DNA of 64,000 nucleotides from an uncultured Fibrobacter sp. (GTDB lineage Bacteria; Fibrobacterota; Fibrobacteria; Fibrobacterales; Fibrobacteraceae): contig CAKUXP010000011.1 of the NCBI GenBank assembly GCA_934700345.1, positions 1 through 64,000 on the forward strand, in the 5' to 3' direction. This document shows positions 44,061-52,266 of this stretch, one piece after another. How positions within the stretch are numbered: the stretch's first letter is position 1; the number at the start of each line of letters is the position of its first letter. Below the pieces are notes generated by a model. The model was not told the DNA's origin and made no database searches. It worked only from the letters and a program-made list of their open reading frames with translations. The translations under genes were made by a program, and so were the position numbers.

Positions 44061-44501
44061 CTAAGCTAAAACCATTTCCACATACGGAAGTTCTTCAAAT
44101 CCAGCTTTCTTATAAACGTGAACCGCCGGAATATTTTCCCTTTCGACTTCCAGCCGAAGCAGATAACCGGGAAAATTTTCCTGAACGAATTTCAAAAAGC
44201 CGCTTCCGATTCCGGCACCGCGAAACGAATCCTTCACATAGATATCCTCGATCCAGACCGTACGCTTTCCGAATTCCGTCGAATAGCCGAACGCAAGCAT
44301 CGCATAACCAGCGATTTCACTGTCTCTTTGCAAAAGATAGCCCGATGCAAACGGGGAATCGCCAACACACTCTTCCACGTCCCGGTGGAAGATTTCCTCG
44401 GAACCGTTTGTGAACACCGCCGGAGAAGCGTAAAAAGTCCGCATCATCGAAACGACCTGTTCCATGTCGCCGCGAACCATTTTTCGAATCTGAATTGCCA
44501 T
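44061..44501 (-). CDS. GNAT-family acetyltransferase
   Basis: A 146-residue N-acetyltransferase. IQIRKMVRGDMEQVVSMMRT opens the fold. WIEDIYVKDSFRGAGIGSGF near 82-101 gives the acetyl-CoA pyrophosphate loop (RxxGxG), and LRLEVERENIPAVHVYKKAGF is the C-terminal motif B region. This is the diamine/aminoglycoside-like small GNAT type. Substrate unknown. Last gene of a leftward unit with the phosphatase, NudC and CNNM genes. Confidence 0.85.
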   Translation of the reverse strand: MAIQIRKMVRGDMEQVVSMMRTFYASPAVFTNGSEEIFHRDVEECVGDSPFASGYLLQRDSEIAGYAMLAFGYSTEFGKRTVWIEDIYVKDSFRGAGIGSGFLKFVQENFPGYLLRLEVERENIPAVHVYKKAGFEELPYVEMVLA

Positions 44502-44525
44502 CTGAAATTCTCCTAGAAACGATGG

Positions 44526-45440
44526 TTACACATAAACGAAATTTTTTTCGTCGAGCAGCGGATTCCCTTCATAGCGGTAAGCGGCCAGGATTCCGTTTCC
44601 ACGGCAAGAGGCAACGCTGTAATCCAGACAGCAGATATTCGAACGGAAAAGTTTCGGCAAGCCTTCGAGCCAATAGTGTCCAAAGAAATCAGGCCGTTCC
44701 GATTCCCCGTAAAAATTTCTAGACAAAATTTCTTCGGAAAGCCTTTGCGCAGGAATTTTGACTCCAGGCTGGAAAGCCAGATCGCGAAGCGTCTTTCCCC
44801 GAGGATTTTCCCACCACTTGATGCGTGCGCGAACCCGGCGGACGCCTTCGCTATCGTAATAGAAAGCGCCGTTTTCCAGATCGACTTCCGGCCCCTGGAC
44901 CGTATCCGACACGGCCTTTCGAATCTTTTCTTTTTGAAAAATCCGGAAAAGGTTTTCCGGAGAACCTATCGTTTCGCAGCCTTCCTCGCGAAGGATTCGG
45001 ATGTTTTCTGCGTCAAAGCAAGCGTGTTGCGCCCGAAACTCCGGCGTTTCCAGAAACAAGGGAAGCGTCAAGAACCATTTCCGTACATCAAAGAATTCGC
45101 CCTGAAAATTCTGGTAGGATTCCAGCGTTTTCGCATGAATCAGGATTTTATGGATACTGTGCTCTCGAAGATAGCCGCCATCCGGATTTCTTTGCCAAAA
45201 ACACAGGGCATTGAATTCGTGGTTTCCCAGAAGAGCCTTTGCCGCGCCACATTCCACCATTCGCCGGACGATATTTACCGTTCCGCGGACATCCGGTCCT
45301 CGATCGATGTAATCCCCCAAAAAGACAGCTGTACTTGTCGGATGGCGATACGCACCATTATTTTGTACGTATCCCAGTTTTCCAAGCAAATATTCAAGCC
45401 TTTCCCGATGTCCGTGGATATCACCGATAAAATCTATCAC
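44526..45440 (-). CDS. PPP-type metallophosphatase
   Basis: A 304-residue calcineurin-like phosphoesterase of the PPP type. Metal-binding motifs in order are IDFIGDIHGH (residues 2-11), VFLGDYIDRGPD near 34-45 and LLGNHEFNAL near 64-73, with a later HACF and GHYWLEG. The family includes ApaH and the bacterial Ser/Thr phosphatases PrpA/B. The GTG start at 45440 overlaps the stop of nudC by 4 bases (GTGA); longer frames upstream are not coding-like. Being coupled to NudC suggests nucleotide turnover, for instance dinucleotide or capped-RNA clean-up. That is inference. Confidence 0.85.
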   Translation of the reverse strand: MIDFIGDIHGHRERLEYLLGKLGYVQNNGAYRHPTSTAVFLGDYIDRGPDVRGTVNIVRRMVECGAAKALLGNHEFNALCFWQRNPDGGYLREHSIHKILIHAKTLESYQNFQGEFFDVRKWFLTLPLFLETPEFRAQHACFDAENIRILREEGCETIGSPENLFRIFQKEKIRKAVSDTVQGPEVDLENGAFYYDSEGVRRVRARIKWWENPRGKTLRDLAFQPGVKIPAQRLSEEILSRNFYGESERPDFFGHYWLEGLPKLFRSNICCLDYSVASCRGNGILAAYRYEGNPLLDEKNFVYV

Positions 45441-46273
45441 AGCGTCCCTTCCTTGAATCGCCTGATCATCACACCCGAGACGCTGAGACGCCCCGTATAC
45501 TCTCCGATTTCTTCGCGGGGGACCCATTTTGCAAAGGAAAGTTCCGAATCCTGCACGGTGATTTTCGGAGAGCCGGAAAGTTTTGCCGTAAAGCCTGCGA
45601 TAAGCGAATTGGAAAACGGCCACGGTTCGCTTGCGAAATATCGGATATCCTGGATCGAAACGCCCGCTTCTTCCTTGACTTCCCGCGCAGCGGCCTGTTC
45701 CAGCGATTCCCCGACTTCAACAAAGCCCGAAATCAGGTAAGGCTTCGGATCGGGATTGTTCAGGTTGTGCGCCATCAGAAGCTTGTCTTCCCACATGACG
45801 GACACGATGACGACCGGGCAGATTTTCGGATAGACGCTTGTACCGCAACACTCGCAGACAAACGCCCGCTCGTCCGTTTTTCGTTTCATCGGATGTCCGC
45901 AGTGTCCGCAGAAACGGTTTGACTGTTCCCAGCGAGAAACATGCGCAGCGACCGCACCGCCGAATGCGAGCGAAAGTTCTGGCATCGTGCGGAAAAAGCG
46001 ATCTTTCACCAATTCGAATTCAAGGGAGCCAAAAGCAAAATTTTCTTCCGCCGAAAAGAATGCCAGCCCGTCAATGGAAAAGAGATAGTGCAGAGACTTA
46101 GAAATTTCCGGGCAGAGACATTTCGCATCGGCGACCGTCGGGATACAAAAAGAGGTTTCCGTTTTTTTCAGCAGGACGAAAGAACCTTCGGTATAGATTA
46201 CGAAATCGGATGGTTTCGGTTCCTGTAAACGAAATTCGTTGTACATTACATGTGGCGCGATTTCATACATCAT
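45437..46273 (-). CDS. nudC: NADH pyrophosphatase NudC
   Basis: A 278-residue Nudix hydrolase with the NudC arrangement. A variable N-domain is followed by the zinc ribbon RFCGHCGHPM with CECCGTSVYP (about residues 120-145), and a Nudix box GFVEVGESLEQAAAREVKEE with AGV. The signature SEPWPFSNS (SQPWPFPxS in E. coli) distinguishes NADH pyrophosphatases. It cleaves NAD(H) and can remove NAD caps from RNA. It overlaps the preceding CNNM gene and the following phosphatase gene by 4 bases each. Confidence 0.9.
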   Translation of the reverse strand: MMYEIAPHVMYNEFRLQEPKPSDFVIYTEGSFVLLKKTETSFCIPTVADAKCLCPEISKSLHYLFSIDGLAFFSAEENFAFGSLEFELVKDRFFRTMPELSLAFGGAVAAHVSRWEQSNRFCGHCGHPMKRKTDERAFVCECCGTSVYPKICPVVIVSVMWEDKLLMAHNLNNPDPKPYLISGFVEVGESLEQAAAREVKEEAGVSIQDIRYFASEPWPFSNSLIAGFTAKLSGSPKITVQDSELSFAKWVPREEIGEYTGRLSVSGVMIRRFKEGTL

Positions 46274-47340
46274 ACGCGGAAGATTTCCCTCTTGTGTTCC
46301 TTGAGAAAGGCAAGCGCGCGACTCTTACGGCGAGCGTGTTCCTGCAAATCAACAGCGACATCGAACTCATCAACGATTTCCCTTCCTAGAATTTCTTCCA
46401 GGACATCTTCAAGCGAAGCGAGTCCCGCAATACTTCCATATTCATCGACGACTGCGACGATATGTCCGCGCTGTTTCAAGAAGCGCAGAAGCAGCTTGTC
46501 AAGCGAAAGGCTGTCCGGTACAAATTGAATCGGACGCATCAATTTTTTCAGAGGCACATCGCGTTTTCCTCCAGCGACCAGGTTATAGACATCGCGCCGA
46601 AGAACCAACCCGACCCACTTTTCCCTGTCCGCGGGATCATAAAGCGGAATCCGGGAAAAAGGCCAGTTGGGATTCTTGTCCAGCTCTACCCCGATCGTAC
46701 TGTCAAGAGGAAGCGTAAATGCCACCTGCCGCGGCGTCATGATTTTCCGGACAAGGACCGATTTTAGGGAAAGGATGTTCTTGATGACAGCGGCCTGCTG
46801 CCTATCGAGGACTTCATCGCGAAGGCCCAGGTTGACCAGGCTGTTGATGTCCTCGACGCTCACTTCCGGTTCCTCGTCGCTACTCTTTGTCCAGTGTTTC
46901 GTGATGAACAGACACAGTTTGATGAGCCCCGTATAATTCAGGAAAATCGTGATGTAATACATCGGAACGGCGCAGATCGGACCGACGCGTTTTGCCTGTT
47001 TGACACCGATTGTCTTCGGAGTAATCTCGCCAAAAAGAAGAATCAGGATAGACATCGCAATCGGAAGTATCACCTGGACGGTCATGCTGAAATGCGCCAC
47101 GGCAAACGACGTCGCCAGATAGACACCAAGCGTATTGGCAACCGTGTTGAAAATCAGGACGGACGCGATATAGCGATCGATATTGTTCTTGACATGCGCG
47201 ATATAGCGCGCCGTGAACGCGCCTTTCTTGGCAAGGGCATCCACCGCGGAGACCGGAAAGCTATAAAAGGCAGCCTCGGTAAAGGAACAGAACGCGGAAC
47301 AGGCAAGGCAAAAGATCGTGGCGAAAAGAGTAAGCAGCAT
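46270..47340 (-). CDS. CNNM/CorC-type membrane protein with CBS pair
   Basis: A 356-residue protein. A DUF21/CNNM domain (residues 1 to about 150, four hydrophobic segments; FCSFTEAAFYSFPVSAVD, IPMA-type LPIAMSILILLFGEITPKTIG) is followed by a CBS pair (VRKIMTPRQVAFTLP, GHIVAVVDEYGSIAGLASLED near 285-305). The usual C-terminal CorC_HlyC domain is missing, the protein stopping about 40 residues after the second CBS. CNNM proteins act in Mg2+ or Co2+ efflux and are often misnamed hemolysins. First gene of its leftward unit. Confidence 0.85.
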   Translation of the reverse strand: MLLTLFATIFCLACSAFCSFTEAAFYSFPVSAVDALAKKGAFTARYIAHVKNNIDRYIASVLIFNTVANTLGVYLATSFAVAHFSMTVQVILPIAMSILILLFGEITPKTIGVKQAKRVGPICAVPMYYITIFLNYTGLIKLCLFITKHWTKSSDEEPEVSVEDINSLVNLGLRDEVLDRQQAAVIKNILSLKSVLVRKIMTPRQVAFTLPLDSTIGVELDKNPNWPFSRIPLYDPADREKWVGLVLRRDVYNLVAGGKRDVPLKKLMRPIQFVPDSLSLDKLLLRFLKQRGHIVAVVDEYGSIAGLASLEDVLEEILGREIVDEFDVAVDLQEHARRKSRALAFLKEHKREIFRV

Positions 47341-47392
47341 ATTTTAAAAGTAGGAATTAGAATTCAGGAAACAGGAACCAAAAATCAGAAAA

Positions 47393-48442
47393 TCAGGTTT
47401 TAAAAGGAACCTGCAGTTGCGCATCAAATATTCGAAGGACATCCGACGCGTGACTTTCACAGTCCGCAAGCGAGCTTTTCACAAGTTCACAGACGACAGG
47501 AGGTTTTCCGCAACGTTCCCGCTCGATATTCGGAATTGTCAGGTACTTCGTGCGAATAAAAAACTTTCCAAGGATATATGTTAGCGGATCGATCCGGGAC
47601 GCCGCGACACAGAATGTTTTTGCCTTGAACGCTTCCACGACGGCGCTTCCGGGAGCCGCGACGACAAGCTTTGCCTGGCTTAACAGGACAAAGCGTTCCT
47701 CTGCGCTTTTCGGCGAAAGGAACACCGGAAAATCAATTGACAGATTTTGTCGTAGAAATTTTTCGGTAAAGTCCCTGGATGCGATAAATCGCACCGACAG
47801 TTTTTTTTCTTTTAGTTTGCACGCAATTTGCAGATAAAGCCTGAAATTGCGACGAATCTGGGCAAGACGGCTTCCCGGGTAAAGCAAGGCGATGTTTTCC
47901 CTCGGCAAGGGAAACGCATTCTTGGAAACAGAATCAAACGGATGCGGAATTTTTTTGACATGCAGACCGTACTTTCGATAGGCTTCACATTCCACATCAA
48001 ACATTGCACGGATTTCCACGTTTGAACGCGCCTTCGGGGTTAAGAACTTTCGGATGCGCTTTGGCTTCCAGGCCCAAATTTGCGGAGGTTCCACATAGAT
48101 GACGCGCTTGTCCAATTTGAGCGCAAGTTCCATCAGCCCAAGATTAAATCCCGGATAATCGACAGCGACAAGCCCCCGACAGTTTCTGTCTTGCAACAGT
48201 TTTTTTAGAATCGAGAAGTTCCGCCGCAATTTTTTACCGTGGAGCAGCACATCGAAAAAGCCGTTCACCGGCAAATCGTCAAAAGAAAAAACCGGCCTTA
48301 GCCCGGCACTCTGCATCCGAGCCCCGCCGGAACCAATCGTTCCCAACCCTTTTTCGGAAATTTCACGGACAACGGCTTCTCCCAGAATATCGCCGGAATC
48401 TTCACCAGCGCAAAACAGCCAAAAGGGACGATTCAAGATCAA
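47393..48442 (-). CDS. lpxB: Lipid-A-disaccharide synthase LpxB
   Basis: A 349-residue GT19 enzyme joining UDP-2,3-diacylglucosamine and lipid X in lipid A synthesis. Visible are FCAGEDSGDILGEAVVREI near the N-terminus, GSGGARMQSAGLRPVF, VAVDYPGFNLGLMELA, IYVEPPQIWAWKPKRIRKF, LLYPGSRLAQIRRNF, and VVAAPGSAVVEAF near 270. I choose the TTG at 48442, which overlaps the dnaE stop (TTGA) and gives a normal N-terminal length; no ATG is suitably placed. Its presence shows an LPS-type outer membrane. Confidence 0.9.
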   Translation of the reverse strand: MILNRPFWLFCAGEDSGDILGEAVVREISEKGLGTIGSGGARMQSAGLRPVFSFDDLPVNGFFDVLLHGKKLRRNFSILKKLLQDRNCRGLVAVDYPGFNLGLMELALKLDKRVIYVEPPQIWAWKPKRIRKFLTPKARSNVEIRAMFDVECEAYRKYGLHVKKIPHPFDSVSKNAFPLPRENIALLYPGSRLAQIRRNFRLYLQIACKLKEKKLSVRFIASRDFTEKFLRQNLSIDFPVFLSPKSAEERFVLLSQAKLVVAAPGSAVVEAFKAKTFCVAASRIDPLTYILGKFFIRTKYLTIPNIERERCGKPPVVCELVKSSLADCESHASDVLRIFDAQLQVPFKT

Positions 48443-51400
48443 GCCTTGACTTTTGCCGACACCCAGACATTCGCCGCGCCGAATTCCTTCTGCAGCCACT
48501 CAAAAATGTCCGGAGTGTAAGCTATCTTGATGACCTGCGCCCGAAGCGTGTGCACATGTCCCGAAAGGGTTTCCACGTGAAAGACGACTTCCGCGGCATG
48601 CTCGCCGGGAAGAGCCTGCGCCATTTCAAGCCTTTCAAGAATTGTGTCCATGCGATTTTCGACAAGTTCCATCGAAGAAACAATCACATGGATAAAGTTT
48701 ACAAGACGCGCCCGGACCTCGTCCATTGAAAAGGCCTTATCGACGATAATCTGCAATTTCGACGGGTCCTGGTTTTGCGGCGTGAGCTTTCCCCGGACAA
48801 TGACACGGTCGTCTTCGCCAAAGTGGTCGCGGCAACGCTCCCAGGAATCCGGCGGGAAAAAGATGGAAATTTCCCCCTGGAAATCCTGCAGCATCCCGGA
48901 TCCCATCGTTTTCGTTTCGTCCTTCTTGCTCTGAAACGATCGAAGGCCCGTGATGATTCCCCCGACGCAGATGATAGACTTCGGATTTTTTGCGACAATT
49001 TCGTCTAGCTCGCTTTCCGCAAGGCTGTTCGTGGTAAAGCCTCGGAGCTCCGGTCGACATTCGTCTAGAGGATGCGCCGAAAGGTACAGCCCGAGGACAT
49101 CGCGTTCCTTGTTCAGAAGCTCCATTAGGCCCCACGGCTGCGCCTCTTCATACGTTTCATCGAGATGGATTTCCGACTTTTCTCCGCCACCCATCAAGTC
49201 GAACAGAGATGTCTGACCTGCATCCTGTTCCTTGCGATGACGGTTTGCAACATCAATCGCCTTTTCGACGCTCGCCATCAGAGTAGGCCTGTTCGGAGTC
49301 GTCGGGGACATCTTGTCAAAGGCCCCCGCCATTACAAGACTTTCGAGAGCCTTTCGATTTAACGGAGGACGTTTTTCCGGTTGAGCGGTCTGGTAATCGC
49401 CTACTCGCTTGCAGAGATCGAAGAGCGTCTTGTAGGGACCGTGAGCCTCGCGTTCCGCGACGACATCTTCGATTACGGGAAGCCCGACATTCCGGATTCC
49501 AGCAAGGCCGTAAAGAATCTGTCCGTTCCTATTCGCCGAAAAGACTCCGAGCGACGTGTTGATGTCGGGCGGGAGAACTTCTATTCCCATCCGCTTGCAT
49601 TCCTGGACTATCGTTACGATGTCTTCCGTTTTTCCCATCTTGGAAGTCATCGAAGCCGCCATGTATTCCGGACCGAAATGTGTCTTTAGGTAAGCGGTCT
49701 GGTATGCGACATAGGCGTATGCCGCAGCATGGCTCTTGTTGAAAGCGTATCCGCAGAACGGAAGAACCGCATCCCAGACTTTCTGGATCATCGCCTTGTC
49801 GTAACCGCACGAGACACACTTTTCCTTGAATTCCGGTTCGAGCTTCGCCATTTTTTCCGGCATTTTCTTCGCCATGATTCGACGGATATTGTCTGCGCCG
49901 CCAAGCGTGTAGCCGCCGAGAATCTGCGCGAGCTGCATCACCTGTTCCTGATAGACGATAACCCCGTAGGTTTCCCCGAGAACAGGCTCTAGGTCCTTGT
50001 GGTAACAGTCGATTTTTTCCGTGCCAAGCTTTCGTGCGATAAAATGCGGAATCTGTTCGATCGGTCCCGGACGGTAAAGAGCGTTCATCGCGATAAGGTC
50101 GCTTATCCGGGAAGGTTTCAGCTCTCGCAGATACTTCTGCATTCCCGGAGATTCAAACTGGAAAACCGCCGTCGTCATTCCCTTGCTCAGGAGGGCGAAT
50201 GTGTCCTTGTCGTCCGTCGGAACCTTGTCCATGTCCAGCTCGACGCCATGTGTTTTCTTCACCATGTTCACCGTGTCCTGGATGATGGACAAGTTGATAA
50301 GGCCGAGGAAGTCCATCTTGAGCAACCCGATCGTTTCGGAATAGTGCTTGTCATACATCACGACAGGCGTGTCCGCGGGAGCAGCCCGATAAAGAGGCGC
50401 CAGATTATAGATAGGAGTAGGCGTAATCACGACACCGCAAGCATGTACGCCGGTCTGACGGGGAAGATCTTCTAGCCGAAGCGCGATATCCCACAGCTCC
50501 CGGTAGGATTCGCGACTATTGATAAACGCTTGCAGCGGAGCCGGATCGTAGTCCGGTGCGACAGGCGCACCTTTTTTTGTCTTGCCCGTCCACGCTTCGG
50601 TAAGGCTGAAATTCAGGACACGCTGCGGAAAGAGCTTGATAATAGCCCCCGCTTCACGGTGATCGATGCCTAGCACCCGGGCGACATCCTTGATGACCGC
50701 CTTGGACTTTAGCATTCCATAGGTAATGATCTGGCCAACGCAATCCGCTCCGTACTTTTGCGTCACATAGTCGATGACACGACCACGGTCCCTATCCGCA
50801 ATGTCCGTATCGATATCCGGCATGGAAACGCGTTCCGGATTGAGGAAACGTTCGAAGAGAAGCCCGAACTTGAGCGGGTCGATGTTCGTGATGCCAATGA
50901 TGTAGGTGACAATGGAACCCGCAGCGGATCCTCGGCCCGGTCCCACGGGAATGCCATGTTCCCGAGACCAGTTGATGAAATCCCACACGATGAGCAGATA
51001 GCCGGCAACGTTCATGTTGCGGATGCAGTTCAGCTCCTTATAGACACGGTCGCTCACCTCTGTCCCGTGCTGCGGGTACTGGAATTTTTCATCGGGATAG
51101 CGTCTATCAAGACGCTCCCGGCAAAGATGGATCAGATAGGCATCGGCATCGCCGCCCTTGCGGCAGAGCTTGTCATGCTCCATGATTTTCTCTACCGCTT
51201 CCCGGTCTTCGGCGGTAAAGGTTTCGACCGTCTTGTCTTCGTGTTTTTTCAGGTATGCCTTCGCGGCCTTTTCAAACGCACCGGGATATTCCTTCGCAAA
51301 TTCCTCGTCCATCACCCGATAAATTTCCCGATATTCCTCGGACTCCAGAAACTCTTTCGGAATCTGGTAGCGCGGCCAGAAATCATCGCCGATTCCAGTT

Positions 51401-52254
51401 TTCACCTCGAAATGGCAACGCAGCGCAATCTTCTCCGTATTGTCGAGAGCTTCCGGAAAATCCGCAAACAGGGAGCGCATCTCCGATTCCGTGCGAAAGT
51501 AGAATTGGTCCGTCGGAAATCGCCTATCGGTAAATTCCTTAAATTTTTCGACTAGGGCGATACAGCGCAAAGCCTTGTGCGCATTGTTGTCTTCCCGCTT
51601 GATGTAATGGACATCCCCGACCGCGACAAGTTCGCGCGAAAGCTCCTTTGCAAGCGATACCGTAAACAGGTTCAGCGTCTTCTGGAGAGCGATGCCGTTG
51701 TCGCAAATCGAAAGATACAGATGGCCGTGGTCAAAAATTTTGTCAAGCGATTCGATATACGCTCGGGCCTGCGCTTCGCGACCCGCTACGGCATTCGAAC
51801 CGTAACGGCTGAAATAGTCCCCGGCGATCGCGATGAGTCCTTCCTTGTGCGCATCCACCACCGAAAGCGGAACCGACGGCGTTTCCGCCCAGCGAGCCGA
51901 TTCCTCGTAGCGATAGCTCACGATGCGCAAGAGGTTATAATACCCTGTCTCGTTTTCGACAAGAAGTGTCAAGCGTTCATAGCTCTGCGTATCCCTCGGG
52001 TTACAGCCGGGCGTATCGATATAGACATGGCAACCGAGAATAGTCCTTATCGGAGCGAGTCCCTTTTCCTTGCGCTTCTTGTTCAGGGCCTTTCCGCGTT
52101 CCTGAAATTCCAGGATGCCGAACATCGTCCCGTGATCGGTCAGGGCGACAGCCGGTGCATTGTCCGCAGCAGCAGCGGCAAAAATATCGTCAAGCCGGGC
52201 AGAAGCCTGAAGTACCGAAAATTCCGAATGCAACTGGAGATGGACAAAACTCAT
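48439..52254 (-). CDS. dnaE: DNA polymerase III alpha subunit DnaE
   Basis: A 1271-residue replicative polymerase. The N-terminal PHP domain starts FVHLQLHSEFSVLQASARLD with ALTDHGTMFG. The catalytic Asp motif SMPDIDTDIADRDRGRVIDY is near 475-490, with GPGRGSAAGS just before it. Then come DFLGLINLSIIQDTV, RPGPIEQIPHFIARKLG, YQEQVMQLAQILGGYT, and a C-terminal OB-fold region. Length is above the E. coli value (1160) but usual for this type. It follows the helicase-associated gene by 12 bases and overlaps lpxB. Confidence 0.97.
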   Translation of the reverse strand: MSFVHLQLHSEFSVLQASARLDDIFAAAAADNAPAVALTDHGTMFGILEFQERGKALNKKRKEKGLAPIRTILGCHVYIDTPGCNPRDTQSYERLTLLVENETGYYNLLRIVSYRYEESARWAETPSVPLSVVDAHKEGLIAIAGDYFSRYGSNAVAGREAQARAYIESLDKIFDHGHLYLSICDNGIALQKTLNLFTVSLAKELSRELVAVGDVHYIKREDNNAHKALRCIALVEKFKEFTDRRFPTDQFYFRTESEMRSLFADFPEALDNTEKIALRCHFEVKTGIGDDFWPRYQIPKEFLESEEYREIYRVMDEEFAKEYPGAFEKAAKAYLKKHEDKTVETFTAEDREAVEKIMEHDKLCRKGGDADAYLIHLCRERLDRRYPDEKFQYPQHGTEVSDRVYKELNCIRNMNVAGYLLIVWDFINWSREHGIPVGPGRGSAAGSIVTYIIGITNIDPLKFGLLFERFLNPERVSMPDIDTDIADRDRGRVIDYVTQKYGADCVGQIITYGMLKSKAVIKDVARVLGIDHREAGAIIKLFPQRVLNFSLTEAWTGKTKKGAPVAPDYDPAPLQAFINSRESYRELWDIALRLEDLPRQTGVHACGVVITPTPIYNLAPLYRAAPADTPVVMYDKHYSETIGLLKMDFLGLINLSIIQDTVNMVKKTHGVELDMDKVPTDDKDTFALLSKGMTTAVFQFESPGMQKYLRELKPSRISDLIAMNALYRPGPIEQIPHFIARKLGTEKIDCYHKDLEPVLGETYGVIVYQEQVMQLAQILGGYTLGGADNIRRIMAKKMPEKMAKLEPEFKEKCVSCGYDKAMIQKVWDAVLPFCGYAFNKSHAAAYAYVAYQTAYLKTHFGPEYMAASMTSKMGKTEDIVTIVQECKRMGIEVLPPDINTSLGVFSANRNGQILYGLAGIRNVGLPVIEDVVAEREAHGPYKTLFDLCKRVGDYQTAQPEKRPPLNRKALESLVMAGAFDKMSPTTPNRPTLMASVEKAIDVANRHRKEQDAGQTSLFDLMGGGEKSEIHLDETYEEAQPWGLMELLNKERDVLGLYLSAHPLDECRPELRGFTTNSLAESELDEIVAKNPKSIICVGGIITGLRSFQSKKDETKTMGSGMLQDFQGEISIFFPPDSWERCRDHFGEDDRVIVRGKLTPQNQDPSKLQIIVDKAFSMDEVRARLVNFIHVIVSSMELVENRMDTILERLEMAQALPGEHAAEVVFHVETLSGHVHTLRAQVIKIAYTPDIFEWLQKEFGAANVWVSAKVKA

Positions 52255-52266
52255 CGGAGCCTCCGT

